Assembly: GCA_003506895.1 (NCBI GenBank)
Contig: DNXO01000091.1
Span: forward strand, 32,555-62,227
DNA length: 29,673 nucleotides
Origin: Acetobacteraceae bacterium
GTDB taxonomy: Bacteria; Pseudomonadota; Alphaproteobacteria; Acetobacterales; Acetobacteraceae
Reading direction: 5' to 3'
The position numbers were made by a program, and so were the translations under genes. This document shows positions 17,324 through 25,006 of this stretch, one piece after another. Position 1 is the first letter of the stretch, and each line of letters begins with the position of its first letter. The notes under the pieces are model-generated. The model was not told where the DNA came from and ran no database searches. It worked only from the letters and a program-made list of their open reading frames with translations.

Positions 17324-18118
17324 ATGACCGCCGAATACGAACTGTTCGCCCTACGATATGCCACCCGCCAGGCGCAACGGCATGAGCACTTTATCGGCGG
17401 CGATCCGCATGACGGCCCGATGCCGATGGACTATTTCGTGTGGGTGGCGAAAAACGCCGACCGCGCCGTGGTGATCGATATCGGCTTCACGGCCGAGAGC
17501 GGCGGCAAGCGCGGCCGGACGCTGGAACGCTGCCCGATCGATTCGCTGTCGATGCTGGGGGTCGATCCGATGACCGTGGAAGACGTGATCCTGACCCACA
17601 TGCATTACGATCATGTCGGCAACTTCGATAAGTTCCCGAAGGCCCGGTTCCATCTTCAGGAACCGGAGATGCACTACGCGGTCGGCCGTCATATGCGGTA
17701 TCGGCAGTTGGCCCGAAGCTTCGAACCGGACGACGTCTGCGGCATCGTGCGGCTGAACTTCGACGGGCGCGTACAGTATCATAACGGCCCCGCCGAGGTG
17801 TTGCCCGGCATCAGCCTGGTCCCGACGGGCGGCCATTCCGCCGGGCTGCAATTCGTGAAAGTCAACACAAAGCGCGGTGTGGTTGTGCTGGCCTCCGACG
17901 TCACGCACTTCTATGAGAATATGGAAACCTATCGTCCGTTCACGACCGCCCTGCATATCGACGCCATGCTGGAGGGGTTCGATACGCTGCGCGCGCACGC
18001 CGCTTCGCCGGAACTGATCGTTCCGGGCCATGATCCGCTGGTGATGCAGCGCTATCCCGCTCCGTCGCCCGAACTTCAGGGGATTGCCGTCCGCCTGGAC
18101 GTGCCGCCCGTCCAATAG
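17324..18118 (+). CDS. MBL-fold hydrolase, N-acyl homoserine lactonase-like
   Basis: The 264-residue protein has the lactonase-type metallo-beta-lactamase fold. His92, His94, Asp96 and His97 lie in LTHMHYDHVGN. Further ligands appear in GGHSAGLQF, ASDVTHFYENM and VPGHDP. Layout and length resemble AttM/AiiB/AhlA lactonases, which open gamma-lactone rings. The gene is the third of a coupled run, directly after a flavin monooxygenase, so it may hydrolyse a lactone or ester formed by that enzyme rather than quench quorum signals. That choice is inference. Confidence 0.87.
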   Translation: MTAEYELFALRYATRQAQRHEHFIGGDPHDGPMPMDYFVWVAKNADRAVVIDIGFTAESGGKRGRTLERCPIDSLSMLGVDPMTVEDVILTHMHYDHVGNFDKFPKARFHLQEPEMHYAVGRHMRYRQLARSFEPDDVCGIVRLNFDGRVQYHNGPAEVLPGISLVPTGGHSAGLQFVKVNTKRGVVVLASDVTHFYENMETYRPFTTALHIDAMLEGFDTLRAHAASPELIVPGHDPLVMQRYPAPSPELQGIAVRLDVPPVQ

Positions 18119-18130
18119 AGGAAGACAGAC

Positions 18131-18634
18131 ATGAACGCAGACGAACTCCGCGCCAAACAGGCGCCACTGAAGCAGCTTTACCGCGACCAGCCGGAAGCTG
18201 CGCGGGTTGTCGCCCGAGCGGAGGGCAGTCTTGATCCGAATGATATCGCGATCGTGGTGGATGCGTGGCACAGCAAGGTGACGGCCGGGCTGCACAAGGC
18301 CGGTGGCGGGTCGGGTGAAGAGGCCTGCTCCGCCGACATGCTGCTGGAGGCATTGGTTGGTTGCGCTGGCGTGACGCTGCGGGCCGTTGCCACCGCCATG
18401 GGCGTTACGATTCGCAGCGGCAAGGTCATCGCGGAAGGGCTTTGGGACGCGCGGGGGACGTTGGGCGTGGATCGTAACACGCCCGTCGGGTTGACCGAGG
18501 TGACAGTCAAATTCGACGTCGATTGCGACGCCGACCGGGCGAAGCTGGAGCGGATGATCCAGACCACGGAACGGTATTGCGTGATTCTGCAGACGCTGAA
18601 ATCGCCGCCGAAGATCGGCATGGAGATCGTCTGA
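18131..18634 (+). CDS. OsmC family protein
   Basis: The 167-residue protein has the OsmC/Ohr fold. The two family cysteines are present, in LVGCAGVTLRAVA and ERYCVIL; in OsmC/Ohr they form the thiol peroxidase centre. The first 35 residues form an unusual N-terminal helix-rich extension. The gene starts 12 bp after the lactonase-like gene behind AGAGGAAG and probably ends the operon. It may detoxify organic peroxides produced during flavin monooxygenase chemistry. Confidence 0.85.
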   Translation: MNADELRAKQAPLKQLYRDQPEAARVVARAEGSLDPNDIAIVVDAWHSKVTAGLHKAGGGSGEEACSADMLLEALVGCAGVTLRAVATAMGVTIRSGKVIAEGLWDARGTLGVDRNTPVGLTEVTVKFDVDCDADRAKLERMIQTTERYCVILQTLKSPPKIGMEIV

Positions 18635-18673
18635 TTCTTCCAGCCGGCGTTGATGCCGACTCTCTGGTGATTC

Positions 18674-18711
18674 CTCACCGTCATGCCGGCGAAGGTCGGC
18701 ATGACGGTGAG
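18674..18711. repeat. Perfect palindrome (REP-like or bidirectional terminator)
   Basis: CTCACCGTCATGCCG (18674-18688) and its exact complement CGGCATGACGGTGAG (18697-18711) flank an 8-nt loop GCGAAGGT. It lies between the convergent osmC-like gene and glutaredoxin-DinB gene. The core GTCATGCC..GCGAAGG..GGCATGAC resembles repetitive extragenic palindromes that occur many times in proteobacterial genomes. There is no T tract. Confidence 0.7.
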
Positions 18712-18774
18712 AGGCCGGTGCCGGTGTGTCGGTCTTTCGGCGGTAAAATTGCCAATTCGGAACAGATGCGGCGA

Positions 18775-19539
18775 TCAGCCGTCCCACACGCTGGTGGGCA
18801 TCGGTAGGCCGGCGAAAGCCGTGTCGTCCAGCATGACAACGGGCTCGATGCCGGCCATGTCCAACAGCATGAGCCACTGCCGTACGTGCTGGCCGCAATG
18901 CCAGGTCATACGCTCCTGAAGTTCGTGCAGAAGCTGCGGGCCGTAGTAGGTTTGCACGGTCTCACGCCCGGACTTGTCGGATTTCGGGCCCCACCATGCG
19001 TGCAGGGCGGCCAACACCTGTTCGCCATAAACCCCCAGAGCCGCGCTGGTGTTAACGTCTGGCGGCGGGCCGTCGGTGAGCATGCCATTCGTCAATGTCG
19101 CACCGCCGGCGACCTCCATCAGGCCTTCCGGGATGCGGAACAGGTGATGTCCAAGGGCGAGATAGCTGCGGGGGCGGCCCGGAACCTCCTGCGATAACAA
19201 AGCGTCCGGCATCTGCGGGATGATCCGGATCGCGGTGCGGACGAACAGGTCCAGCCGTTCCATCAACTGGGTTGGCGACAGGACAGGGCCGGTCGCCTCA
19301 TTCAATCCGAGGAACTTCACCACATGGCCGATATTCTGCGCGAAGATCCAGTCATCGCCGCGCGACAGCACGGGAACGGAGCGGGCACCGAGCCGGCGCA
19401 GTTCGCCTAGCCCCTCGGGGTCGGTCAGCACGTTTATGGATTTGAACTCGATCGCACGGACCGAGAGAAACTCTTTGAGTTTCAGGCAGCTTGTTCAGCC
19501 AGGCTGCCAGAAAACATTCAGTGTCGCGTCGCCCTGCAT
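18775..19539 (-). CDS. Candidate selenoprotein: glutaredoxin-DinB fusion with UGA (Sec) at the redox motif
   Basis: Read through one in-frame TGA, this gene encodes 254 residues. Residues 1-75 are glutaredoxin-like: an opening beta-strand ending F-W-Q-P-G, then UGA at codon 15 (19495-19497), Thr16, Ser17, Cys18, helix LKLKEFL, and a cis-proline motif SVP at 54-56. Cys is expected at codon 15 (C-x-x-C). Residues 90-254 look DinB-like, with candidate metal ligands His131/132, His214 and His218 (GHHLF, WHCGQH). The start at 19539 has AGGAGAT seven bases upstream and follows hyuA by 24 bp, as the last gene of the operon. A GTG at 19431 could start a truncated protein but would lose the whole active site. 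A nonsense mutation is the alternative; the exact placement of UGA, the single stop and the stem-loops that follow favour selenocysteine. Confidence 0.72.
19447..19483 (-). promoter_or_regulatory. Stem-loops after the in-frame UGA (candidate bacterial SECIS)
   Basis: In the mRNA two hairpins follow the UGA. The first (19483 to 19467) is GAAACUC-AAA-GAGUUUC, beginning 12 nt after the UGA. The second (19465 to 19447) is CUCGGUC-CGUGC-GAUCGAG, with one G-U pair; its loop begins 37 nt after the UGA and has G as its second base. As I recall the bacterial SECIS pattern, the apical loop lies about 16-37 nt after UGA and has a G in its first two bases. The second hairpin fits at the outer limit; the first fits by distance but lacks the loop G. 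Confidence 0.4.
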
Positions 19540-19546
19540 CGCTTCT

Positions 19547-19553
19547 ATCTCCT
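19547..19553 (-). promoter_or_regulatory. Ribosome binding site deciding the selenoprotein start
   Basis: AGGAGAT on the minus strand, seven bases before ATG 19539, shows that translation is meant to begin upstream of the in-frame UGA and not at the internal GTG 19431. Confidence 0.75.
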
Positions 19554-19563
19554 GAATTCGCTG

Positions 19564-21618
19564 TTACGCCGGCCTCGGCTGGTGGTCAATCGTGACGTCA
19601 AGCCAGCCCCTTGCGTCGAAGCAGGCTGTGTCTCCGGTTCGCAGAAGCACGGTCGTGGTATCGGATTCGATGATCGCCGGGCCGGGGATTCGTTGCTGGG
19701 CCGCAAGTGTCAGGAAATCGAAGACCGGAACTTCGATCCAGGCGCCCAGGTAGATGCGGCGGTGGGCTTTTGGCGCCGCACTGGTGACCGCGAGGTCGGC
19801 GGCACCCCGTTCCACCGCTGGGAGGCGCCCGATGACCGATAGCCGCGCGTTGACTAGAACAACCTCCTGATCGCGAAGCGCATAAGTGTAGAGGCTCTCA
19901 TGCGCGGCGTGGAATCGATTGGCCAGATCGGCGGCCAAGGTGGGCGCTTCCCAGTCCACGTCGTCCAACGGGACGGGGATTTCGAACACCTGCTCGCCAT
20001 AGCGCATGTCGGCGGAGCGGCGCAGGGCTACTTCGCCATCGAACCACGACAGCCGGGCGCGGCCTTCGTCCTCCATCGCGGCGAAGGCGGAACGTAGCCC
20101 GGTGGTGTCCAGGCTGCCGGACTGGCCCTGGCTGCGGCTGAGTTCCACCCGCAGATCGGTGTTCAACATACCCCAGGCTGACAGGACCGAGGCGGCAATC
20201 GGCACGGCGACGTGGGCGATGCCCAGCTCGGCGGCCACCGCGGTGATGTGCAGGCCGGCCGCGCCACCGAATGCCAGCAGCGTATAGCCGCGCGGATCGA
20301 CGCCGCGGCGAACGGTGGCGATGCGGACTCCGTCCGCCATCCGGCTGTTCACGACACGGTGGATGCCGGCCGCCGCGTCGGCGGTTTCGATACCCAGGTC
20401 GGCAGCGAGTTTGGCAACCACCGCGGTCGCGGCGTCCAGGTCCAGGCGGCGGCGTCCGCCAAGGAAGTTGGCCGGGTCCAGGTAGCCAAGGACAAGATTG
20501 GCGTCGGTCACGGTCGCACCCGAACCGCCCTGGCCGTAACAGGCCGGTCCTGGAACGGCGCCCGCGCTTTCGGGTCCGACCGCCAGCAGACCCGAGCGGT
20601 CCAGCTTTCCGATCGAGCCGCCTCCGGCACCCAGGGTCACGATGTCGAGGCTGGGAAGGGCGATGCGCGCGCCGCCGACCGCCTTGTCGCCCGACAGGTT
20701 TGGTTGACCGTTTCGGACAACGGCTATGTCGGTGGACGTGCCGCCCATGTCGAAGCCGATGATATTGGGCGACAGGCCGTCGCGGACCAGCGCAACCGCC
20801 GCCGCGACACCGCCGGCCGGGCCAGACAGCGCGGTGCCGGCGGCGAGGCGGGTTGCCTCGGCAACCGAAGCGACACCGCCGTGCGACAGGATCACCAGAA
20901 GCTCACCGCCATACCCGGCGTCGCGCAAGCGGGATTGCAGGCGGCCGAGATAATTCTGGATCACCGGCCCGACGGCCGCGTTGGCAACGGTGGTGGAGAA
21001 GCGCTCGAACTCCTTGATCTGCGGCAGGACGTCGAACGAGGTGGTCACATAGATCCCGGGCAGGCGGTCGCGGACCGCGGCGGCGGCCTGGTGTTCGTGT
21101 GCGGGGTTCCGCCAGGAATGCAGGAAGCAGATCGCAACGGACTGGACATTGGCATCGCGCAACGTGTCGATGGCTGCGTCCAGCGATGTCGTATCCAGCG
21201 GAATTCCAATTGATCCATCCGAGCGAATTCGTTCCGTCACCGGTAGGCGGAGGTCACGGGGCACCAGCGGCCGCGGGGGAGTCATCCGCAGGTTGTAGCG
21301 GTCGGGTTTCAGGCCCTCGCGCATTTCGATCACGTCGCGATGGCCGGCCGTTGTCAGCATGCCCGTGCGGGCGACCTTGCCCTCCAGCAGAGCGTTGGTG
21401 GCGACGGTCGTGCCGTGGACGATCCGCGTGGTCGCGCGCAGTAGATCGCCGGCCGTCATCGCCAGGCGGTCGGCGGCCAGTCCGATCCCGTTTAGCACGC
21501 CGTCCGATTGATCCGCCGGTGTCGTGGCGGCCTTGGCGATGATGGTGTTTCCGCCCGGTGCGGAAACGACGATGTCGGTGAAGGTGCCGCCGACGTCGAT
21601 GCCGATGGTGTAGCTCAT
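19564..21618 (-). CDS. hyuA: Hydantoinase A/oxoprolinase family protein (pair 2)
   Basis: The 684-residue protein is a second HyuA. It begins MSYTIGIDVGGTFTD, contains FDMGGTSTDIAVV and TLGAGGGSIGKLD, and ends with a beta-rich region. The ATG at 21618 overlaps the upstream MBL-gene stop as ATGA; the longer open frame upstream lies in the MBL gene and is not used. It differs clearly from the HyuA at 2616-4685 (for example DVGG against DIGG, TSTDIA against TTAKIT), so the two are not a recent duplication. Its HyuB partner is at the head of the same operon, two genes away. Confidence 0.92.
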   Translation of the reverse strand: MSYTIGIDVGGTFTDIVVSAPGGNTIIAKAATTPADQSDGVLNGIGLAADRLAMTAGDLLRATTRIVHGTTVATNALLEGKVARTGMLTTAGHRDVIEMREGLKPDRYNLRMTPPRPLVPRDLRLPVTERIRSDGSIGIPLDTTSLDAAIDTLRDANVQSVAICFLHSWRNPAHEHQAAAAVRDRLPGIYVTTSFDVLPQIKEFERFSTTVANAAVGPVIQNYLGRLQSRLRDAGYGGELLVILSHGGVASVAEATRLAAGTALSGPAGGVAAAVALVRDGLSPNIIGFDMGGTSTDIAVVRNGQPNLSGDKAVGGARIALPSLDIVTLGAGGGSIGKLDRSGLLAVGPESAGAVPGPACYGQGGSGATVTDANLVLGYLDPANFLGGRRRLDLDAATAVVAKLAADLGIETADAAAGIHRVVNSRMADGVRIATVRRGVDPRGYTLLAFGGAAGLHITAVAAELGIAHVAVPIAASVLSAWGMLNTDLRVELSRSQGQSGSLDTTGLRSAFAAMEDEGRARLSWFDGEVALRRSADMRYGEQVFEIPVPLDDVDWEAPTLAADLANRFHAAHESLYTYALRDQEVVLVNARLSVIGRLPAVERGAADLAVTSAAPKAHRRIYLGAWIEVPVFDFLTLAAQQRIPGPAIIESDTTTVLLRTGDTACFDARGWLDVTIDHQPRPA

Positions 21619-22748
21619 GCGGTGAACGTGAACCGGCTGCCGGTCGTGCACAGCACCAGCTTTTCCGGCATCTCGCGCTTGGCGGTCTCCAGGAAGTTGC
21701 TGCCGCTGCAATGCATCGGGATCAGGTGATCGATCGGCAGCTTCTTCAGTTCGGCCATGATCGCATCCAAATAGGTTTGCGACGCCGGCGCCAGATGGAA
21801 GCCGCCGCACAGGGCATGGATTTTCTCGACCCCGGTGATTTCCTGCGCCCTCCGCACCGTGTTCAGAACACCGCCATGGCCGCAGGAGGTGATGACCACC
21901 AGACCGCGATCGCCGACCTGGAAGCATGTGGCGTGCTCGTGCCAATGCTGATCCGGGACCGGTTTGCCGCTGAGTTCTTCAGCGGTGAAGTGGTGGTCGC
22001 CGTATTTGATGGTGTCGCAACCCACGCCGTCCTTTTCGCCGAACATGACGAAGGTGTTTGGCAGCACGGTTTCGATGCTTTCACGCGGGACGATCCCGGT
22101 TGTGAAGGCGTGTTCCTCGATGACGATCGGCAGTTCCGACAGGATCGGTTGTACCCGCAGCGCCTTCAGGTCGTGCCGGTCCAGCACGCCATAGGGGGCG
22201 AAGCTGCCATCGGGCTGCTGCTGCACGCGATGACAGAATGCGTCCTCGCCGCCGACATAAAGCCGCAGTTCCTCGCGCATCGCTGGGCGGTTGGCCTGTA
22301 AAAATCCGATCAGGCCGCCCAGGTGGTCCAGATGGCCGTGGCTCAGGATCAGCGCATCCAGCGAGGCCGGGTCGATCTTCAGCAATTTCAAATTGTTGGC
22401 GAGCACATCGGGGGTGAACCCAAAATCGAGCAGATAGCGGCGGGTTGTGTTGTCCTTGGTGGACACCAGGTGCAACGACAGGCCCCACTGGCTTTCCAGC
22501 GTCTTGCCGTTGAACGAGGCGGGGGAACGGACACGCTCGATCCCCACGCCGGGCACCGGGGCGCCGGAAATGAAGATGTCATGGTTGGTATCGACGACGG
22601 CCTGGATGGTCAGTTTGTCCACCACCGGCGGGGTGATGCGCACGGGCATCGCGGCCTTGCTGCGATCGACCACGCCATAGCAGGCCAGAAATGATCCCGT
22701 CGCGGTTGCGGACTGGATGAAGCGGCGGCGCCCGAGGGTCGGCTGCAT
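21615..22748 (-). CDS. Exported MBL-fold protein (RFA-P synthase/DHPS-like)
   Basis: The 377-residue protein carries an N-terminal twin-arginine-like signal (GRRRFIQSATATGSFLACYG), so it is probably exported, though the cleavage site is unclear. The MBL fold follows, with zinc motif LSHGHLDHLGG near residue 150 and later ligands in TSCGHGGV, CGGFHLA and PMHCSG. The layout matches the group named after the methanopterin-pathway RFA-P synthase, whose bacterial members have mostly unknown substrates. It lies between the GNAT gene (six bases) and hyuA (4-bp overlap). A periplasmic hydrolase feeding a cytoplasmic HyuA/HyuB system is one possible reading. Confidence 0.83.
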   Translation of the reverse strand: MQPTLGRRRFIQSATATGSFLACYGVVDRSKAAMPVRITPPVVDKLTIQAVVDTNHDIFISGAPVPGVGIERVRSPASFNGKTLESQWGLSLHLVSTKDNTTRRYLLDFGFTPDVLANNLKLLKIDPASLDALILSHGHLDHLGGLIGFLQANRPAMREELRLYVGGEDAFCHRVQQQPDGSFAPYGVLDRHDLKALRVQPILSELPIVIEEHAFTTGIVPRESIETVLPNTFVMFGEKDGVGCDTIKYGDHHFTAEELSGKPVPDQHWHEHATCFQVGDRGLVVITSCGHGGVLNTVRRAQEITGVEKIHALCGGFHLAPASQTYLDAIMAELKKLPIDHLIPMHCSGSNFLETAKREMPEKLVLCTTGSRFTFTA

Positions 22749-22754
22749 CGTTTC

Positions 22755-23195
22755 TTATCCTTCGGAATGGGAGAGGGTCTTGCTCATGAAAACACGGGCA
22801 TTTTCGCCCGGGGCGCACTGAATGCGCCCGAACTCGGTCCACCCCTGGCGTTCGTAGAAGCCGGGCGCCTGCCAGGTGGTGGTGAACAGGAACGCGGATT
22901 TGCAGCCGCGGGCGACGCCTTCCTGCTCCATCATCGCGAGCAGGCGGCTGCCGATGTCCTGACCGCGCATCGTTTCAGGCAAGTAGACGAGGTCGATGAA
23001 CAGCAGCCCATAGGAGGTCTTGCCGATCATGCCGCCGATCGTTTCGCCGGTCTTCGGATCGCGGAGCAGGGCAGCGAGCGGACGCCAGTCGCGGTAGCCG
23101 ACCTTCTGTTCGTTGTAGTCCGCCAGACCGGAGGACACGGCCGCGGAGTCGGCAGCCGTTGGGGCATCGGTGAGCGCGAGGACGGGCTGCGTCAC
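22755..23195 (-). CDS. GNAT family N-acetyltransferase
   Basis: The 146-residue protein has the GNAT fold. Motif A, the acetyl-CoA pyrophosphate loop, is R77-G-Q-D-I-G82, preceded by the beta-4 strand LLFIDLVYLPE. Motif B is near APGFYERQGWTEFGR, a form usual in this family. The GTG start at 23195 overlaps the HyuB stop (GTGA), and the resulting length is normal. The long open frame upstream of it is a shadow of HyuB. The acceptor could be an amine or amino acid released by the operon's hydrolases. Confidence 0.87.
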   Translation of the reverse strand: MTQPVLALTDAPTAADSAAVSSGLADYNEQKVGYRDWRPLAALLRDPKTGETIGGMIGKTSYGLLFIDLVYLPETMRGQDIGSRLLAMMEQEGVARGCKSAFLFTTTWQAPGFYERQGWTEFGRIQCAPGENARVFMSKTLSHSEG

Positions 23196-24817
23196 GGGGC
23201 CTTGGCCCCCGTCGCTTCCGGAACAGGGTCTATCGGCGGTTGCCGGCCCCAACCGCCACCGCCGCCAGACCGCACATGGATCACGCTGCCGGACGGAACC
23301 GGGACGTTGATCTCCTTGCTTTTCAGCTTGCGCGCCGCCGCGCCGGGCGCGAGCAGAGTGTAATCGTGCGGTGCGCCATCCTGGCCGCCGTTGATGCCGC
23401 GGGCGCCATGAACCACACCCTCGCCAGCGGTGTTCGCCATCGTCGTTCCGGCGGCTTCGATACGCAGCCGCATATCGCCGCCGTCGCCGCCGCGGTGCAG
23501 CCCGGCGCCGCCTGATCCCAGACGGTATTCGTGGGTTTCGAACACCAGCGGAAAGCGGGTCTCGGCCACCTCGATACTGCCGAACTTGATCCCCCCGGCG
23601 GAGTGCCATTCGCCGATCGTCGAGTAGCCGTCCCCGGCCACGGAACCGCCGCCGCCGGGCCGAGCCTGGAACATGTGCCAGATGAAGCGGCGACCGGTGC
23701 GTGGATCGGTGCCGTTCAACGCGATGCGCAACCGCCGGCCCCAACCGCCCATGGCCCGTTCGGGGGCGGCCTGCGCCAACGCCACGATGATCGCCTCGAT
23801 GATCTCGTTGGAGCAGTGGCTGGTACACATCGTCACCGGCGCGCCCTCGTGCGCCCAGACGATCGTGCCTTCCTTCAGCTTCACCGTCAGCGGACGGAAT
23901 GCGCCGTCGTTCTTGGCGATGTCGGGATCGAGCATGAACGCGAACGCCATCGCCACCGCCGATTGCGTGTTGGCGTGAGAGGAGTTGATGAAGCCGGTGA
24001 CCTGCGGGTCAGACTCGGTCAGGTCAACCGTGATGTCGCTGCCCTTTTTGATCACCCGCGCTCGGATCACGATGTTGGTTTTATCGAAGCCGTCGTCGTC
24101 CAGCACGGCCTCGCCGAGGTATTCGCCGTCCGCCCATTCGGACACGATCTGTCTCGCATGGCGTTCGGCGGCGTCCAGCATCGCCTCGATCGAGGCAGCC
24201 AGGGTTTCGGCGCCGAATTCCTGAATGACGGCGTTCAGCCGTTGCTCGCCCAGCCGAGCGGAGCCGATTTGGGCGGCGAGGTCACCACGGAAGTCGCGCG
24301 GGTGGCGGACGTTCAGGGCCAACATCTCCAGCAGGTCTTCGCGGAGAACGCCGTTCTCGGTCAGGCGCATCGGCGGCAAACGGAGGCCCTCGTGCCAGAT
24401 TTCCGTCGCGGCGGGATTATAGGCGCCGTGGGTTGCCCCGCCGATGTCGGAATGATGCGCTCGGACCACCGACCAGAACATCAATGTGGGGCCGGCGAAG
24501 ACCGGGACGAATACCGTCAGGTCCGGTAGGTGGGAGCCGCCGCGATACGGATCGTTCAGCAGGTACACATCGCCGGGCGACGGATCGGGGAAGCGGGCCG
24601 ACAGGGCTTTCGCGGCCCAGGGCATGGCGCCAACATGGACCGGGATGTGGTCCGCCTGCGCCACCAGCCGGCATTGCGCGTCGATCAACGCGATGGAGAA
24701 ATCGCGCGACGAGTTCAGGATCTGCGAATAGGCGGTGCGCAGCATCGCCTCGCCCATTTCTTCCGCGATGGCGCTCAGCCGGTTCTGGAGTACGGCGATG
24801 GTGATCGGGTCCGTCAT
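23192..24817 (-). CDS. hyuB: Hydantoinase B/oxoprolinase family protein (pair 2)
   Basis: The 541-residue protein is a second HyuB. It begins MTDPITIAVLQNRLSAIAEEMG and contains the NDPYRGGSHLPD loop, ahead of RAHHSDIGG, which in HyuB and acetone-carboxylase-like members lies in the metal or nucleotide region. Its C-terminus is glycine-rich (RSGGGGGWG). An in-frame ATG six codons earlier (24835) is possible; neither has a clear Shine-Dalgarno sequence, and 24817 is chosen because the family usually starts at this conserved segment. It is the first gene of a five-gene minus-strand operon. The 170-bp gap upstream holds its promoter, but I recognise no boxes in it. Confidence 0.9.
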   Translation of the reverse strand: MTDPITIAVLQNRLSAIAEEMGEAMLRTAYSQILNSSRDFSIALIDAQCRLVAQADHIPVHVGAMPWAAKALSARFPDPSPGDVYLLNDPYRGGSHLPDLTVFVPVFAGPTLMFWSVVRAHHSDIGGATHGAYNPAATEIWHEGLRLPPMRLTENGVLREDLLEMLALNVRHPRDFRGDLAAQIGSARLGEQRLNAVIQEFGAETLAASIEAMLDAAERHARQIVSEWADGEYLGEAVLDDDGFDKTNIVIRARVIKKGSDITVDLTESDPQVTGFINSSHANTQSAVAMAFAFMLDPDIAKNDGAFRPLTVKLKEGTIVWAHEGAPVTMCTSHCSNEIIEAIIVALAQAAPERAMGGWGRRLRIALNGTDPRTGRRFIWHMFQARPGGGGSVAGDGYSTIGEWHSAGGIKFGSIEVAETRFPLVFETHEYRLGSGGAGLHRGGDGGDMRLRIEAAGTTMANTAGEGVVHGARGINGGQDGAPHDYTLLAPGAAARKLKSKEINVPVPSGSVIHVRSGGGGGWGRQPPIDPVPEATGAKAP

Positions 24818-25006
24818 GCGTGGATCGTGACGCATTCATGTCCATTCGGGAAGCCACGTTCTGTCGCGAAGTCGTGACCGTGCACGGAGCGGAAACGTGA
24901 CCATCATAAATCCACGCGATGGCCGCGACTTCGTTCGTCAGCCAGACAAGCAGTGCGTGACGGGCCCCGCGACCCCCGCGAATGAAAATTCGGAGGAGAG
25001 GCCGCC

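Noticed and set aside
17351..18898. A 515-codon minus-strand frame across the lactonase-like and OsmC-like genes.
   Set aside because: Its His/Arg-rich composition without domains marks it as antisense shadow; both genes on the plus strand are well supported.
18775..19431. Gene start at GTG 19431, giving a 218-residue protein without the upstream TGA.
   Set aside because: It would begin inside the glutaredoxin fold and drop the redox motif, and no ribosome binding site precedes it, whereas ATG 19539 has AGGAGAT and in-frame family sequence.
19495..19497. The in-frame TGA as simple pseudogene damage.
   Set aside because: Not excluded, but disfavoured: a single stop, exactly at the expected first Cys, with an intact frame afterwards. 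Kept as the alternative in the entry.
22755..23828. A 357-codon frame containing the GNAT gene.
   Set aside because: The upstream part is Arg-rich shadow of hyuB; the GNAT fold begins at GTG 23195, which overlaps the hyuB stop.
955..24817. The two HyuA/HyuB pairs as a recent duplication.
   Set aside because: Motifs differ, the gene order differs (A-B against B-x-x-A), and neighbours are unrelated.
24865..24933. Inverted repeat CGAAGTCG / CGACTTCG in the gap before the DUF2189 gene.
   Set aside because: Arms are only 8 bp and more than 50 bp apart; likely chance in GC-rich DNA.
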